Shown: positions 34,120 through 43,278 of the stretch, piece by piece
Layout of the letters: the number at the start of each line of letters is the position of its first letter
Numbering within the stretch: the stretch's first letter is position 1
NCBI GenBank assembly: GCA_964445115.1
Contig: CAYUJU010000011.1
Span: forward strand, 1-64,000
Direction: 5' to 3'
DNA: 64,000 nt
DNA from: CAIJXJ01 sp964445115
GTDB lineage: Bacteria > Pseudomonadota > Gammaproteobacteria > Burkholderiales > Methylophilaceae
Notes under the pieces: model-generated
Seen by the model: the letters and a program-made list of their open reading frames with translations, nothing else
Told to the model about the DNA's origin: nothing
The model's database searches: none
Position numbers and translations under genes: made by a program

Positions 34120-35221
34120 TTTTGATCCATAGGCGGGCACTAATCGTGTCCGACCCCATTTATGCATTTATGTGGTGCCTGCCCACATTTATTGCTGTCC
34201 GACATATGTCTTGACTCCGAAGTGGACTCGGTCGCCGACAACTCCGACGATTGGTGCCCAAGCGAACTTCACACCATCCGCATTGAATCGTTTCCCAACG
34301 AATTCGACATATTCCATGTCTGGCTGGACGGTCAGGAGTTGTAGCAACTCAATTCCCACGCGAGTTAATAGGCCAACCACACTTGCCAGTTTTGGTGTGT
34401 CCTTTTCTCGCTCAAACATAAGGATTAGGGGGCCGTAAAGAAAGTGACTCATCTCGCCAGCACTGACCGCATTGAAGGAGAATTCAAGGTCGGATTCAAA
34501 TATGAGTCCTGCATCTTTCAATGCAAGAATGTCAAGGAAAGTAGGGGCGCCATCTTTTTTGAAAATGTAGGCCTTCGGGTCAATGTAGAAGGCCTTCTCG
34601 CCAGAGCGAAGAATGTAGTTCCCAAGCTTGACGAAATTTTCGGCTTCTCTCTTGGAAAGGTTACGAAGCACATCTAGCGTACGCAGCGAAAACGAACCTG
34701 GGTGCTTGATTTCGCCGGCAAGAATACGCCCCCAAAGATACTGAAGTTCTTCAGAAGTTATTCCTGATGAAATTTCAAAGAAGCGCGAGACCCATTCTGG
34801 CTCGGGCTTTTCGTCAGGAACTGAAGTTTCTTTATGTAGTTCTTCGGCCGCATTTGCGCAAATAGCCTCGACGTTTTGCTGCTCTCGCTGTTCCTTGTAT
34901 TGAATTCGTGCCGCCACTCTATGGGGGAGCGAGGGAAAACCTTCAGGTGGCGCGTCTGGGGCGAGAACCTTTACCTTGCCATCCTCATACTCCGTATGCG
35001 TTAAGAGCTTTTTACTTTCAGCCATGGCTTCGGCAATGACCTTGATTTCATATGCCTTCGCATCAGCAGTCTTCCGAATAAGGTATGGCTTGGAAACGTT
35101 TCCAAGACCGTCAGAGATGACCTCAATAAGTCGCTTTAGTGGTTCGCTCAAGCCTGCAAGATCAGTAATGTCCATAGAATAAGAGACCTAAAAAAAATAA
35201 ATAGGGGACGTACCACGGTTT
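34097..35221. mobile_element. Possible small mobile or inserted segment flanked by imperfect inverted repeats
   Basis: Left end 34097-34118 reads AAACGTGGTCTGTCCCTGAA; the complement of the right end (35199-35221) reads AAACCGTGGTACGTCCCCTA. The shared pattern is AAAC(C)GTGGTnnGTCCC. They bracket the AT-richer DUF2806 gene. No transposase was seen, so this is either a non-autonomous element or two copies of a dispersed repeat. Confidence 0.4.
34189..35175 (-). CDS. DUF2806 family protein, likely horizontally acquired
   Basis: 328 residues, no signal peptide. The core EELQYLWGRILAGEIKHPG followed by SFSLRTLDVLRNLSKREAENF is typical of DUF2806, whose function is unknown. N- and C-terminal parts are not recognised (C-terminus ADGVKFAWAPIVGVVGDRVHFG). 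Base and codon use differ from the neighbours by eye: AAA, GAA, TTT and ATA-type codons are commoner and GC is lower. It sits alone between the fhc terminator region and a methyltransferase gene, flanked by imperfect inverted repeats, consistent with transfer. The Shine-Dalgarno is weak. Confidence 0.75.
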   Translation of the reverse strand: MDITDLAGLSEPLKRLIEVISDGLGNVSKPYLIRKTADAKAYEIKVIAEAMAESKKLLTHTEYEDGKVKVLAPDAPPEGFPSLPHRVAARIQYKEQREQQNVEAICANAAEELHKETSVPDEKPEPEWVSRFFEISSGITSEELQYLWGRILAGEIKHPGSFSLRTLDVLRNLSKREAENFVKLGNYILRSGEKAFYIDPKAYIFKKDGAPTFLDILALKDAGLIFESDLEFSFNAVSAGEMSHFLYGPLILMFEREKDTPKLASVVGLLTRVGIELLQLLTVQPDMEYVEFVGKRFNADGVKFAWAPIVGVVGDRVHFGVKTYVGQQ

Positions 35222-35277
35222 CTACAACGCCAAAGCCTACAGCAAGGGGGGCGCCATCCCATCAGCGGTCATGATCT

Positions 35278-36432
35278 TCAATGATCATTGGCAAGCCGCC
35301 ACAACGAAGAAACTTCAAGCACCCGTGCCGCATGCAACGGATCGTCGCGGTCGGCAGCCTTGGGGTGATGCGGCCGCGTATCCAGTTTGCCTATCACACG
35401 TAAACCAGCCGCAGAGATCCATTCCATCAGCTGATCACGAGTCCGCAAACCCAGGTGTTCGGCAAAATCCGAGATAATCAGCCAGCCCTCGCCTTCTGGC
35501 GTGAGGTGTTCGGCCAATCCGCCAAGAAAGCCGCGCAGCATGCGGCTATCGGGGTCGTACACGGCGTATTCCAGCGGTGAACTGGGTTTGGCTGGCAGCC
35601 AGGGCGGGTTGCAGACGATCAAAGGGGCACGTCCCTCGGGAAACAGATCAGCCTGCACCACCTCGACTTGCCCTTCCAGCCCGAGCCGCGCGATGTTCTC
35701 GCGGGCACAAGTCAGCGCACGGGGATCCTGATCGGTCGCGACCACTTGCCTGACGCCGCGCTTGGCCAGTAATGCGGCCAGCACGCCGGTGCCGGTGCCA
35801 ATGTCGAAGGCCAGTTCCAGCAAGGGCAACGGTGCCTGAGCGACCAGATCGACATATTCACCACGCACCGGCGAGAATACGCCGTAATGCGGGTGGATGC
35901 GGTCGTTCAGGGCCGGGATGGGCACGCCTTTCTTGCGCCACTCATGGGCGCCGATCAGCCCTAGCAATTCGCGTAACGAAACGACGGAAGAATGCTCACC
36001 CAATTCGCCCCAGGCCTCGATGCAAGCCTCACGCACTTCTGGTGCGCGACGCAGCGGGATGCAGAAATCGGCCATCAGCGGCACCAGCAATTTGCCCAGA
36101 ATCTGGGCGCGCTGGCCTTGGCGCATACGATGACGGTGAAAAGCATCCGCGGGCGTGCCCATGGATGTTTCCAGCTTTTTCTTGCCCGATTTATCCAGCC
36201 GCCTGGCCATGGCCTGCAGTAACTGCCGTGCGTTCTGAAAGTCTCCACCCCACAAGATAGCCGTACCTTCGCAAGCCAGCCGGTAGGCGGTGTCTGCATT
36301 CATGCTGTCATCTGCCCAGACCACCCGCTTGGGAGGCACAACACCGGCCTCGGATCGCCATTGGGCAGACTTCTGGAGGCCCGCTTCCTGCCATTCGACC
36401 ATCGTCGATTCGATCATCGGCGCATGGGTCAT
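35278..36432 (-). CDS. Class I SAM-dependent methyltransferase (HemK/RlmG-like small-domain type)
   Basis: 384 residues. The C-terminal half is a Rossmann methyltransferase with the SAM loop ELAFDIGTGTGVLAALLAKRG (about 208-228; ends given), the ribose acidic motif ATDQDPRALTCA and the catalytic motif VCNPPWLPAKP. NPPW is typical of N-methyltransferases acting on glutamine, adenine or guanine. The N-terminal 190 residues are unassigned. The start overlaps the stop of the small membrane protein gene (ATGA). Substrate unknown. Confidence 0.85.
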   Translation of the reverse strand: MTHAPMIESTMVEWQEAGLQKSAQWRSEAGVVPPKRVVWADDSMNADTAYRLACEGTAILWGGDFQNARQLLQAMARRLDKSGKKKLETSMGTPADAFHRHRMRQGQRAQILGKLLVPLMADFCIPLRRAPEVREACIEAWGELGEHSSVVSLRELLGLIGAHEWRKKGVPIPALNDRIHPHYGVFSPVRGEYVDLVAQAPLPLLELAFDIGTGTGVLAALLAKRGVRQVVATDQDPRALTCARENIARLGLEGQVEVVQADLFPEGRAPLIVCNPPWLPAKPSSPLEYAVYDPDSRMLRGFLGGLAEHLTPEGEGWLIISDFAEHLGLRTRDQLMEWISAAGLRVIGKLDTRPHHPKAADRDDPLHAARVLEVSSLWRLANDH

Positions 36433-36695
36433 GGCGTCACCTTGTGCGAGGCTGGCTCGCCGTGTCCGGCAGGGGGCGGCTCATCTTCGTCGGTGCGCCG
36501 GGCGAACCAGCGTCGCACCAGATATCCGCGCGTCAGCGAAATGGCAGTAAACCAGATGCCGATGAGCAGGTTGTCCTGGATTTGGATGTGGATGTCGAAC
36601 ATGGGAAAAATCACCAACTGACTGGCGACGGCGACGACATAGCCGATCACCGTGTTGGTCATGCTTTCCATGAAACTGTGCTTTTTGCTTTGCAT
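36429..36695 (-). CDS. Small two-helix membrane protein, DUF7220-like
   Basis: 88 residues. Two hydrophobic helices, about 13-31 (TVIGYVVAVASQLVIFPMF) and 40-58 (DNLLIGIWFTAISLTRGYL), are followed by a basic RRWFARR and a charged tail. The layout resembles the small DUF7220-type membrane proteins, often seen in phage or plasmid contexts. Function unknown. The stop overlaps the methyltransferase start, and rlmF ends 9 nt upstream, so the three genes probably form one transcript. Confidence 0.7.
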   Translation of the reverse strand: MQSKKHSFMESMTNTVIGYVVAVASQLVIFPMFDIHIQIQDNLLIGIWFTAISLTRGYLVRRWFARRTDEDEPPPAGHGEPASHKVTP

Positions 36696-36704
36696 CGTGC
36701 TTCC

Positions 36705-37727
36705 TTATGCAGCGAGGTCAGTCCAGCGCGCCGCGCGCCAGTCTTGTTGCTGCGTCTTGCTCAAGAACGTCCAGGCGACGAAACGACTTTGCTTCTGCCC
36801 CTGTGCCATGTCGATGGTGCGGACCTGCCGTGCGCCGCATTGACGCAACTTACGCAGCACGCCCGGCAGATGATCTGCCTTGGACACCAGGGTGGTAAAC
36901 CAGAAACATTGCTGGGCAAAGGCACGACTTTCTTCGGCCATGCGTGCGATGAACGCCGCCTCCCCACCGGGGCAGACCAACTCAGCGCCCTGCCCGCCGA
37001 AATTCAATCTGGGTGATGCGCTATTACGGGTAGATTTTCCCAGATTGTTCCATTTGCGTCGGGTGCCGGCCTGCGCGGTTTCCAGCGAGGCGTGGAAAGG
37101 CGGATTGCAGAGGGTCAGATCAAAACGCTCCTCCGATTCGACCACCCCGTGAAAGATCGCGTTGGCCTCCGTCTGCAGACGCAACTCGATGGCTGCCGCC
37201 GCATGGGGGTTGGCCGTGAGGATGCGCCGGGCGTTGTCGAGCGCCAACGGGTCGATATCGACCGCGGCAAACTGCCACTGATACTCGGCATGCCCGACCA
37301 GGGGGTAGACCAGGTTGGCGCCGGTCCCGATATCCAGCACATGCACACTCTCACCTCGCGGCAAACGGCCGGCATTGGATTGCATTAGCAGATCCGCTAG
37401 CCCATGGAGGTAATCGGCTCGCCCGGGAATGGGCGGGCACAGGTAGCCGGCGGGAATGTCCCAGTCAGCGATGCCGTAATGGCACTGCAACAGCGCGCGG
37501 TTAAGCGCTTTCACCGCCTTGGGATCGGCGAAATCGATGGAACGCTCCCCATACGGGTTGGGGCGAACGAATCGCGTCAACGTGGGACACACCGCCGTCA
37601 GTACATCGAAATCGTATTTGCCTGCGTGCCGGTTGCGAGGATGCAGGCGCGCTGATTCCGGTCGCGCAGGCTCTGATCGAGATGGCTCCGCTGGCGCGGC
37701 AGGTGGCTTGCGCTCAGACTTGGTCAT
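36705..37727 (-). CDS. rlmF: 23S rRNA (adenine1618-N6)-methyltransferase RlmF
   Basis: 340 residues. An N-terminal basic/Pro-rich stretch precedes LHPRNRHAGKYDFDVL and GERSIDFADPKAVKALN, both hallmarks of RlmF. The SAM site is VLDIGTGANLVYPLVG and the catalytic motif is LTLCNPPFHASLE (NPPF for N6-adenine). Later motifs NFGGQGAELVCPGGE and SRFVAWTFL fit. Methylates A1618 of 23S rRNA. The start overlaps the end of the zinc-ribbon membrane protein gene by 14 nt. Confidence 0.95.
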   Translation of the reverse strand: MTKSERKPPAAPAEPSRSEPARPESARLHPRNRHAGKYDFDVLTAVCPTLTRFVRPNPYGERSIDFADPKAVKALNRALLQCHYGIADWDIPAGYLCPPIPGRADYLHGLADLLMQSNAGRLPRGESVHVLDIGTGANLVYPLVGHAEYQWQFAAVDIDPLALDNARRILTANPHAAAAIELRLQTEANAIFHGVVESEERFDLTLCNPPFHASLETAQAGTRRKWNNLGKSTRNSASPRLNFGGQGAELVCPGGEAAFIARMAEESRAFAQQCFWFTTLVSKADHLPGVLRKLRQCGARQVRTIDMAQGQKQSRFVAWTFLSKTQQQDWRAARWTDLAA

Positions 37728-38448
37728 GCAACATCGCTTTCTGTCGCCACAAGACAGCAGTAGCCCAGACGATGGCGATCACGACACATACGCTCCCGAT
37801 CGCGTGTGCGGCAGCTCCCCAGGCTTGCGCACGGTGCAACTGCCTGAACACATCCAGCAGGTAGATCCAGTCGTGCGGGCCATCCTCGCCGGTGTGGCCG
37901 CCCAGCATCGTGAGTCGGGGATGCAGGGAATCGTAGATGTAGGGCGACAGGTCGAGCAGGCTGACTGAAGTCCACCAGATGCCCAGCGCCGCGGCAAAGT
38001 TGTCACGGTTGCGCACGGCAAAGGCGATGGCGATACCGAGCGGCAGTGCCAGTTGGAACAGGCTGCCGCCCAAGATGGTCATGAACTCGCCGAAAGGCAT
38101 CAGAAACACATGCCCGGCCTCATGGATAGGCAGCAGGATGTTGTGCATGAAGGAATCGAACATTTCGCCGTCGCGGTAATCCGCTCGCACCAGCGACCAG
38201 CTCCACCACGCCAGCAAGGCCAGTGCGAGGCTGCGACCGTAAAAAGACAGGGAATCCATTGCCGGCATGGGAGACAGCAGGCGCTCTCGCCACGAAGGGG
38301 GCGCTTCCTGCTCGTGCGTCTCACGCACCGCCGGCACCTGACCCCACTTGAAGAAATAAATCCCGCAGGCCGAGCATTGCGCACTCGCCGGCGTGGCCTG
38401 CGGCAACACGTGCCCGCACTTGGGGCACTGCCGGAAGGACTCCTCCAT
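37714..38448 (-). CDS. Membrane protein with zinc ribbon and HExxH (HEAGH) motif
   Basis: 244 residues. An N-terminal zinc ribbon (CPKCGHVLP ... CSACGIYFF, about 8-34) is followed by a TM region at about 72-90, then PIHEAGHVFLMPFGEFMTILGGSLFQLALPL. HEAGH plus a Gly-Gly/Leu-rich second segment resembles M50-type intramembrane zinc proteases, although the canonical NPDG-type second motif was not found. Two or three further TM segments follow. Proteolytic activity is plausible but unproven. Overlaps rlmF downstream; the HerA-like gene ends 2 nt upstream. Confidence 0.75.
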   Translation of the reverse strand: MEESFRQCPKCGHVLPQATPASAQCSACGIYFFKWGQVPAVRETHEQEAPPSWRERLLSPMPAMDSLSFYGRSLALALLAWWSWSLVRADYRDGEMFDSFMHNILLPIHEAGHVFLMPFGEFMTILGGSLFQLALPLGIAIAFAVRNRDNFAAALGIWWTSVSLLDLSPYIYDSLHPRLTMLGGHTGEDGPHDWIYLLDVFRQLHRAQAWGAAAHAIGSVCVVIAIVWATAVLWRQKAMLHDQV

Positions 38449-38450
38449 TG

Positions 38451-39941
38451 TCAGCGCTTGCCGCCCAGGAGCGAGCCCAGCACACCGCGGATCACCTGCC
38501 GGCCGAGTTCGGAGCCGATGGTGCGCGCGGCGCTCTTGACCACGGCTTCCAGCGCCCCTTCATGATGACCGCCGCGCGGGCCGGTACTGCCGCCCAGCAG
38601 ACCGCCCCAGTCGAAACCGCGATCCTCTTCCCCTCCTGCGGTGGTGGGGGCCTGTTCGGCCGACTGTGCCGCACGTCCCTTGAGGATTTCATAAGCCGAT
38701 TCGCGATCGATCTGCTTTTCGTAATGGCCATACAACAGCGAGCCCTGGATGGTCTGCTGCCTTTCGGCGTCCGTGGCCGGCCCCAGTCGACTGCCCGGCG
38801 GGCAAATGAAGGCGCGTTCCACCGGCGTCGGACGACCCTTTTCATCCAGCAGCGACACCAGCGCTTCGCCCACGCCCAACTCCGTGATCGCCGCTTCAAC
38901 ATCGACCTCTGGATTCGGGCGGAAGGTTTCGGCAGCCGATTTCACCGCTTTCTGGTCACGCGGCGTGAAAGCGCGCAGCGCATGCTGCACCCGGTTGCCG
39001 AGCTGCCCCAGCACCACGTCCGGGATATCCAGCGGATTCTGGCTGACGAAATACACCCCGACTCCCTTGGAGCGGATCAGGCGCACGACCTGTTCGATCT
39101 TGGTCAACAGCGCATCCGGCGCGTCATTGAACAGCAAGTGGGCCTCGTCGAAGAAAAACACCAGCTTGGGTTTATCCATATCGCCCACTTCGGGCAGGTT
39201 TTCGAACAGTTCCGACAGCAGCCACAGCAGCAGCGTGGCATAGGCGCGCGGCGAGTTGTACAGGGTTTCCGCCGACAGGATGTTGATGACGCCGCGACCT
39301 TTGGCATCGGTCTGCAGCAGATCCTCGAAATTGAGCATGGGCTCGCCGAACAGCTGGTCGCCTCCTTCGTGTTCCAATTGCAGCAAGCCGCGCTGGATGG
39401 CACCGACGCTGGCGGTCGAAATGTTGCCGTATTCGGTGGTGAATTGGGCTGCGTTCTCCGCCGCGTGCTGCAGCATGGCGCGCAGGTCCTTGAGATCCAG
39501 CAGCAGCATGCCGTTGTCATCGGCGATCTTGAACACCGCCGTGAGTACACCCGCCTGCGTTTCGTTCAGGTTGAGCATGCGCGCCAACAGCAGCGGTCCC
39601 ATGTCAGACACCGTCGCGCGGACCGGATGGCCTTTCTTGCCGAACGCATCCCAGAACACCACGGGGTTATCCGCATAGGCGAAGCCTTCCAGCCCAAGTT
39701 CCTGCACCCGCGCTTCGATCTTGGCGTTGCCACCGCCGGTCTGGCTCATGCCGGACAGGTCGCCCTTCACGTCCGCCATGAACACCGGCACGCCGATACG
39801 CGAAAACTGCTCGGCTAGTGATTGCAGGGTCACGGTCTTGCCGGTACCGGTAGCGCCGGCAATCAAGCCGTGACGGTTGGCCATACGCGGCAGCAGGTAC
39901 AGAGGTTGTTGGCTTTTGGCGATCAGGAGGGGTTCGGTCAT
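38451..39941 (-). CDS. HerA-like ATPase, DUF853 (YjgR family)
   Basis: 496 residues. Walker A GATGTGKT is at 29-36, and Walker B is in KLVFFFDEAHLLFND (about 255-269), followed by a sensor motif GVGVYFVSQNPLDIPD. The family is widespread and annotated as helicase HerA-like or DUF853; its cellular function is not established. The C-terminus has a Gly-rich patch (GLLGGSTGPRGG) and ends GVLGSLLGGKR. It lies 18 nt after ybiB, suggesting co-transcription. Confidence 0.92.
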   Translation of the reverse strand: MTEPLLIAKSQQPLYLLPRMANRHGLIAGATGTGKTVTLQSLAEQFSRIGVPVFMADVKGDLSGMSQTGGGNAKIEARVQELGLEGFAYADNPVVFWDAFGKKGHPVRATVSDMGPLLLARMLNLNETQAGVLTAVFKIADDNGMLLLDLKDLRAMLQHAAENAAQFTTEYGNISTASVGAIQRGLLQLEHEGGDQLFGEPMLNFEDLLQTDAKGRGVINILSAETLYNSPRAYATLLLWLLSELFENLPEVGDMDKPKLVFFFDEAHLLFNDAPDALLTKIEQVVRLIRSKGVGVYFVSQNPLDIPDVVLGQLGNRVQHALRAFTPRDQKAVKSAAETFRPNPEVDVEAAITELGVGEALVSLLDEKGRPTPVERAFICPPGSRLGPATDAERQQTIQGSLLYGHYEKQIDRESAYEILKGRAAQSAEQAPTTAGGEEDRGFDWGGLLGGSTGPRGGHHEGALEAVVKSAARTIGSELGRQVIRGVLGSLLGGKR

Positions 39942-39959
39942 CTCAGGTTTCCTTGAGGG

Positions 39960-40934
39960 TCAGTGTCCATGAATGATGTGTTCGACACGCGCGGTCGCTT
40001 GCGTCATGTCCGCAGAGACGCCTGCAGCCACCAGGCAACAGGCAAGCTGGGTAAGAATGGGCTTCGGCACGGCCACTTCGCCGGCCATAGCACGCTGGAT
40101 CCATGCAGCGGTGACGGAGGCGTCCATGCCCTCAGGTAGTGGCGGCACAGCTGGGATCACGCCTTCTTCGGCTTCCACCAGCACCTGTTCACGCCCGGCA
40201 TTGAACCAGGTGATGCGTGGGCAACGCTTGGGGTTGGCATAGACCTCGCCCTCGGTGCCGCGTAGCAGCAGGCCATGGGCACCCGTGTCACGGAAAAATG
40301 AACCCATCCGCCCCAGATAATCCGGGTGCGACACGCTCACCACCCGTACCGATGCGTTGTCGAACGGATCAGCCAGCTTGGCCAGCGTGTGGGTACTATT
40401 ACGCACCCCCAGCCGCCAGCGCAATTGCAGCAGGCAGTCCAACCCCGGTGACAGCACGTCCTCTGGCAAGAACACGATCTGACCCGCATCCAGCCCAGCC
40501 TGTGCATCGGCGATGGACTCCACCGCGTCGATGCCCAACACGGCAAGCACTTCGGCGCTGGTCACGCGCTTGGGATCCCGTCGCACACCGTGCACCAGCA
40601 CCGGCACACCCATCTTCTGCAACAACAAGGCGAGCAAGGGCGTCAGATTGCCCTGCCGACGCGCACCATTGTGGGTGGGCAGTATCACCGGCCTCGGCCG
40701 GCCGGCCGGCGGGGTCAAGCGGGCGATGCGAGATTGCATGGCGTGGTAGAAACCACGCATTTCCGCCTCGGACTCGCCCTTGATGCGGAAAGCCACCAGC
40801 AAGGCGCCGAGTTCGAGTTCCGGCACTTGCCCATCCAGCATGGCGGTGTAGAGGGTCTGCGCCGTCGGCTCGTCAAGGTCGGTCGCCCCGTCCTTGCCAC
40901 GCCCCACTTCCTTGATGATGTCGTTGTAATTCAC
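39960..40934 (-). CDS. ybiB: YbiB-type nucleic-acid-binding protein (anthranilate phosphoribosyltransferase fold)
   Basis: 324 residues with the TrpD-like fold, starting MNYNDIIKEVGRGKDGATDL and continuing GALLVAFRIKGES, VILPTHNGARRQGNLTPLLA and GLLLRGTEGEVYANPKRCP. TrpD catalytic GTGGD is replaced by PTHNGARR, as in the YbiB subgroup, which binds DNA/RNA rather than acting in tryptophan synthesis. The promoter region is shared with the divergent ABC-F gene about 50 nt away. No trp genes are nearby. Confidence 0.88.
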   Translation of the reverse strand: MNYNDIIKEVGRGKDGATDLDEPTAQTLYTAMLDGQVPELELGALLVAFRIKGESEAEMRGFYHAMQSRIARLTPPAGRPRPVILPTHNGARRQGNLTPLLALLLQKMGVPVLVHGVRRDPKRVTSAEVLAVLGIDAVESIADAQAGLDAGQIVFLPEDVLSPGLDCLLQLRWRLGVRNSTHTLAKLADPFDNASVRVVSVSHPDYLGRMGSFFRDTGAHGLLLRGTEGEVYANPKRCPRITWFNAGREQVLVEAEEGVIPAVPPLPEGMDASVTAAWIQRAMAGEVAVPKPILTQLACCLVAAGVSADMTQATARVEHIIHGH

Positions 40935-40985
40935 TGCGATGCGGCCTGTTAGAATGTCGGCCTATTTTACCCTGTAAGCAACCCC

Positions 40986-42866
40986 ATGATCCTTTTGCGT
41001 GACCTCACCTATGGCCGTAGCGGCGACCCGCTGATCGAAGGGGCCAGCCTGCAGCTGCACCCCGGTTGGAAAATCGGCCTGATCGGCGCAAACGGCTGCG
41101 GCAAGTCCTCGTTTTTCGCGCTATTACGCGGAGAATTCCATCAGGAGCGCGGCGACCTCGAAATCCCTGCCAGCTGGGTGATGGGCCACGTTGGACAAGA
41201 CACACCGGCCCTGCCGGACGCAGCACTGGATTTCGTACTGGATGGCGACGTGGAACTGCGTGAGGTGGAGCGCGATATCGCCGCCGCCGAGGCCGCCCAC
41301 GAAGGCGAGCGCATCGGCCTGCTGCACGGGCGCTACGCCGAGATCGACGGCTACGCCTCTCGCGCCAAGGCAGCCAGCCTGCTCTCCGGGCTGGGCTTCA
41401 GCGACGCGGACTTCACCCGCCCTGTGGCGGAATTCTCGGGCGGCTGGCGCGTGCGCCTGAATCTGGCGCGGGCGCTGATGTGCCGCTCCGACCTGCTGCT
41501 GCTGGATGAGCCGACCAACCACCTCGACCTCGATGCGGTGCTGTGGCTGGAAACCTGGCTCAAGCGCTACCCCGGCACGCTGCTGCTGATCTCGCACGAC
41601 CGCGATTTCCTCGATGCCGTCACCGATCACATCCTGCACTTCGACCAGCAGGCGCTCAAACTCTACACCGGCAACTACAGCACCTTCGAACGCACGCGCG
41701 CCGAACATCTCGCGCTGCAGCAAGCCATGTTCGAGAAACAGCAGCGCGAAATGGCGCACCTGCGCACCTATATCGACCGTTTTCGCGCGCAGGCCACCAA
41801 GGCACGTCAGGCACAAAGCCGTATCAAGGCGCTGGCGCGCATGGAAGAAGTCGCCGCCGCCCATGTGGACACGCCCTTTAGTTTCACCTTCCGTGAACCG
41901 GTCGCCATGCCAGATACGCTGCTGGAACTGCGGGATGCCGCCGTGGGTTACAGCGACACCCCCATGATCTCCGGTATCAACTTCATGCTGCGCCCAGGCG
42001 AGCGCATCGCCCTGCTCGGTCCTAACGGCGCAGGCAAGTCCACGCTGGTCAAGTTGCTGGCTGGCGTCCTGCCGCCCCTCTCCGGTACCCGCCGCGAGGG
42101 CAAGGGCCTCACCATCGGTTATTTCGCCCAACACCAGCTGGAAGCCCTGCGCCCTGACGAATCTCCTCTGCAGCACATGCTGCGGCTGGACCCGCAAACC
42201 CGCGAGCAGGAACATCGCAATTACCTGGGCGGGTTCGACTTCCGTGGCGATATGGTCACGGCCCCGTGTAAATCGTTTTCCGGTGGCGAAAAATCGCGCC
42301 TCGCGCTGGCATTGTTGATCTGGCAGCGCCCCAACTTGCTGCTGCTCGACGAACCAACCAACCACCTGGATCTGGAAATGCGCGAAGCCCTGACGCTGGC
42401 GCTGCAGGAAACCGACGCCGCCGTCGTCCTCGTCTCACATGATCGCCATTTGTTACGCACAACCGCCGACACGCTCTATCTGGTGGCGGATAAGGGATGC
42501 AAGATTTTCGACGGCGATCTGGACGACTACGCCAACTGGCTGGCCGAAAGCCGCGTGACGGAGACCGCTCCGGATGCGGCCAAATCGCAGCGCAAGGAGG
42601 CCCGCGCCGCCGAGGAGAAATCGCGTCAGGAGAAGCTGGCGCAACGCCGCCCGCTATTGAAGGAACTCGAGAAACTGGAAAAAAACCTGGCGGCCTGGCA
42701 AAGCGAAAAAACCCAGCTGGAAACCCGGCTGGGCGACCCCGCGCTGTATACCAACCCGGATCGTGCGCTGCTGGAAAGTCTGCAAAAACGTCAGGCCGAG
42801 TTGTCGGATGACATCGACGCCGCGGAACTGCGCTGGCTGGAAATCCACGAACTGTTGGAAGCGTAA
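40986..42866 (+). CDS. ABC-F ATPase, YheS-type ribosome-associated factor
   Basis: 626 residues with two ABC domains and no membrane domain. Walker A1 GANGCGKSS is at 34-42 and the first signature is EFSGGWRVRLNLARALM. The inter-domain linker (EKQQREMAHLRTYIDRFRAQ) carries the P-site tRNA interaction motif. Walker A2 is GPNGAGKST and the second signature SFSGGEKSRLALAL. A long C-terminal coiled coil (KSQRKEARAAEEKSRQEKL onward) follows. ABC-F proteins act on stalled or special ribosomes. It matches the YheS branch by the start and the DFVLDGDVELREVE segment. Confidence 0.92.
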   Translation: MILLRDLTYGRSGDPLIEGASLQLHPGWKIGLIGANGCGKSSFFALLRGEFHQERGDLEIPASWVMGHVGQDTPALPDAALDFVLDGDVELREVERDIAAAEAAHEGERIGLLHGRYAEIDGYASRAKAASLLSGLGFSDADFTRPVAEFSGGWRVRLNLARALMCRSDLLLLDEPTNHLDLDAVLWLETWLKRYPGTLLLISHDRDFLDAVTDHILHFDQQALKLYTGNYSTFERTRAEHLALQQAMFEKQQREMAHLRTYIDRFRAQATKARQAQSRIKALARMEEVAAAHVDTPFSFTFREPVAMPDTLLELRDAAVGYSDTPMISGINFMLRPGERIALLGPNGAGKSTLVKLLAGVLPPLSGTRREGKGLTIGYFAQHQLEALRPDESPLQHMLRLDPQTREQEHRNYLGGFDFRGDMVTAPCKSFSGGEKSRLALALLIWQRPNLLLLDEPTNHLDLEMREALTLALQETDAAVVLVSHDRHLLRTTADTLYLVADKGCKIFDGDLDDYANWLAESRVTETAPDAAKSQRKEARAAEEKSRQEKLAQRRPLLKELEKLEKNLAAWQSEKTQLETRLGDPALYTNPDRALLESLQKRQAELSDDIDAAELRWLEIHELLEA

Positions 42867-42870
42867 CAGC

Positions 42871-43257
42871 CTATCGGCTGGGAAAACGCCACAGCACCGC
42901 AGCGAGCACGATCCCCAGTACCGCCAGCAGGCCCTTGAGCCATAGCGCCGGCACGATGAGGATGGAACTGCCGAACGACAAGACCATCAACAGGTAGGCA
43001 AAGCGCTTGATCTTTCTGGGAATGCTGCGATGCAAAGCCCACTCCCGGATCAGCGGCCCACTGAGGTGGTGGTCCAGCAACCAGCGATGAAAGCGCTCCG
43101 AACTGCGCGCAAAGCAAACGGCTGCCAGCAGGATGAAAGGCGTGGTGGGCAGCACCGGGACGAAGATCCCGACGATGCCGAGTACGAGTGCCAGCAGGCC
43201 CACACCGGCGAGCAGCCAGCGGAGCATCGGCGAGCGGTGCGGATTGTGTTCGAGCAC
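42871..43257 (-). CDS. DUF454 (YbaN-like) inner-membrane protein
   Basis: 128 residues. The family signature GLLALVLGIVGIFVPVLPTTPFILLAA (about 18-44, ends noted) is followed by CFARSSERFHRWLLDHHLSGPLI and two C-terminal TM segments. YbaN/DUF454 proteins are small membrane proteins of unknown function. Convergent with the ABC-F gene, with stops 4 nt apart. Confidence 0.88.
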   Translation of the reverse strand: MLEHNPHRSPMLRWLLAGVGLLALVLGIVGIFVPVLPTTPFILLAAVCFARSSERFHRWLLDHHLSGPLIREWALHRSIPRKIKRFAYLLMVLSFGSSILIVPALWLKGLLAVLGIVLAAVLWRFPSR

Positions 43258-43278
43258 GTCAGTCGTTCAAGCTGCGCG

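Noticed and set aside
33734..34132. A plus-strand frame across the DUF2442 remnant in a second reading frame
   Set aside because: Its translation has no DUF2442 features; the recognisable segments lie in the two other frames, so it was treated as part of the pseudogene region.
40681..40720. GGCCGGCCGGCC-like palindromic run
   Set aside because: It lies within the ybiB coding sequence and encodes an ordinary Pro/Ala/Gly-Arg stretch; no regulatory context.
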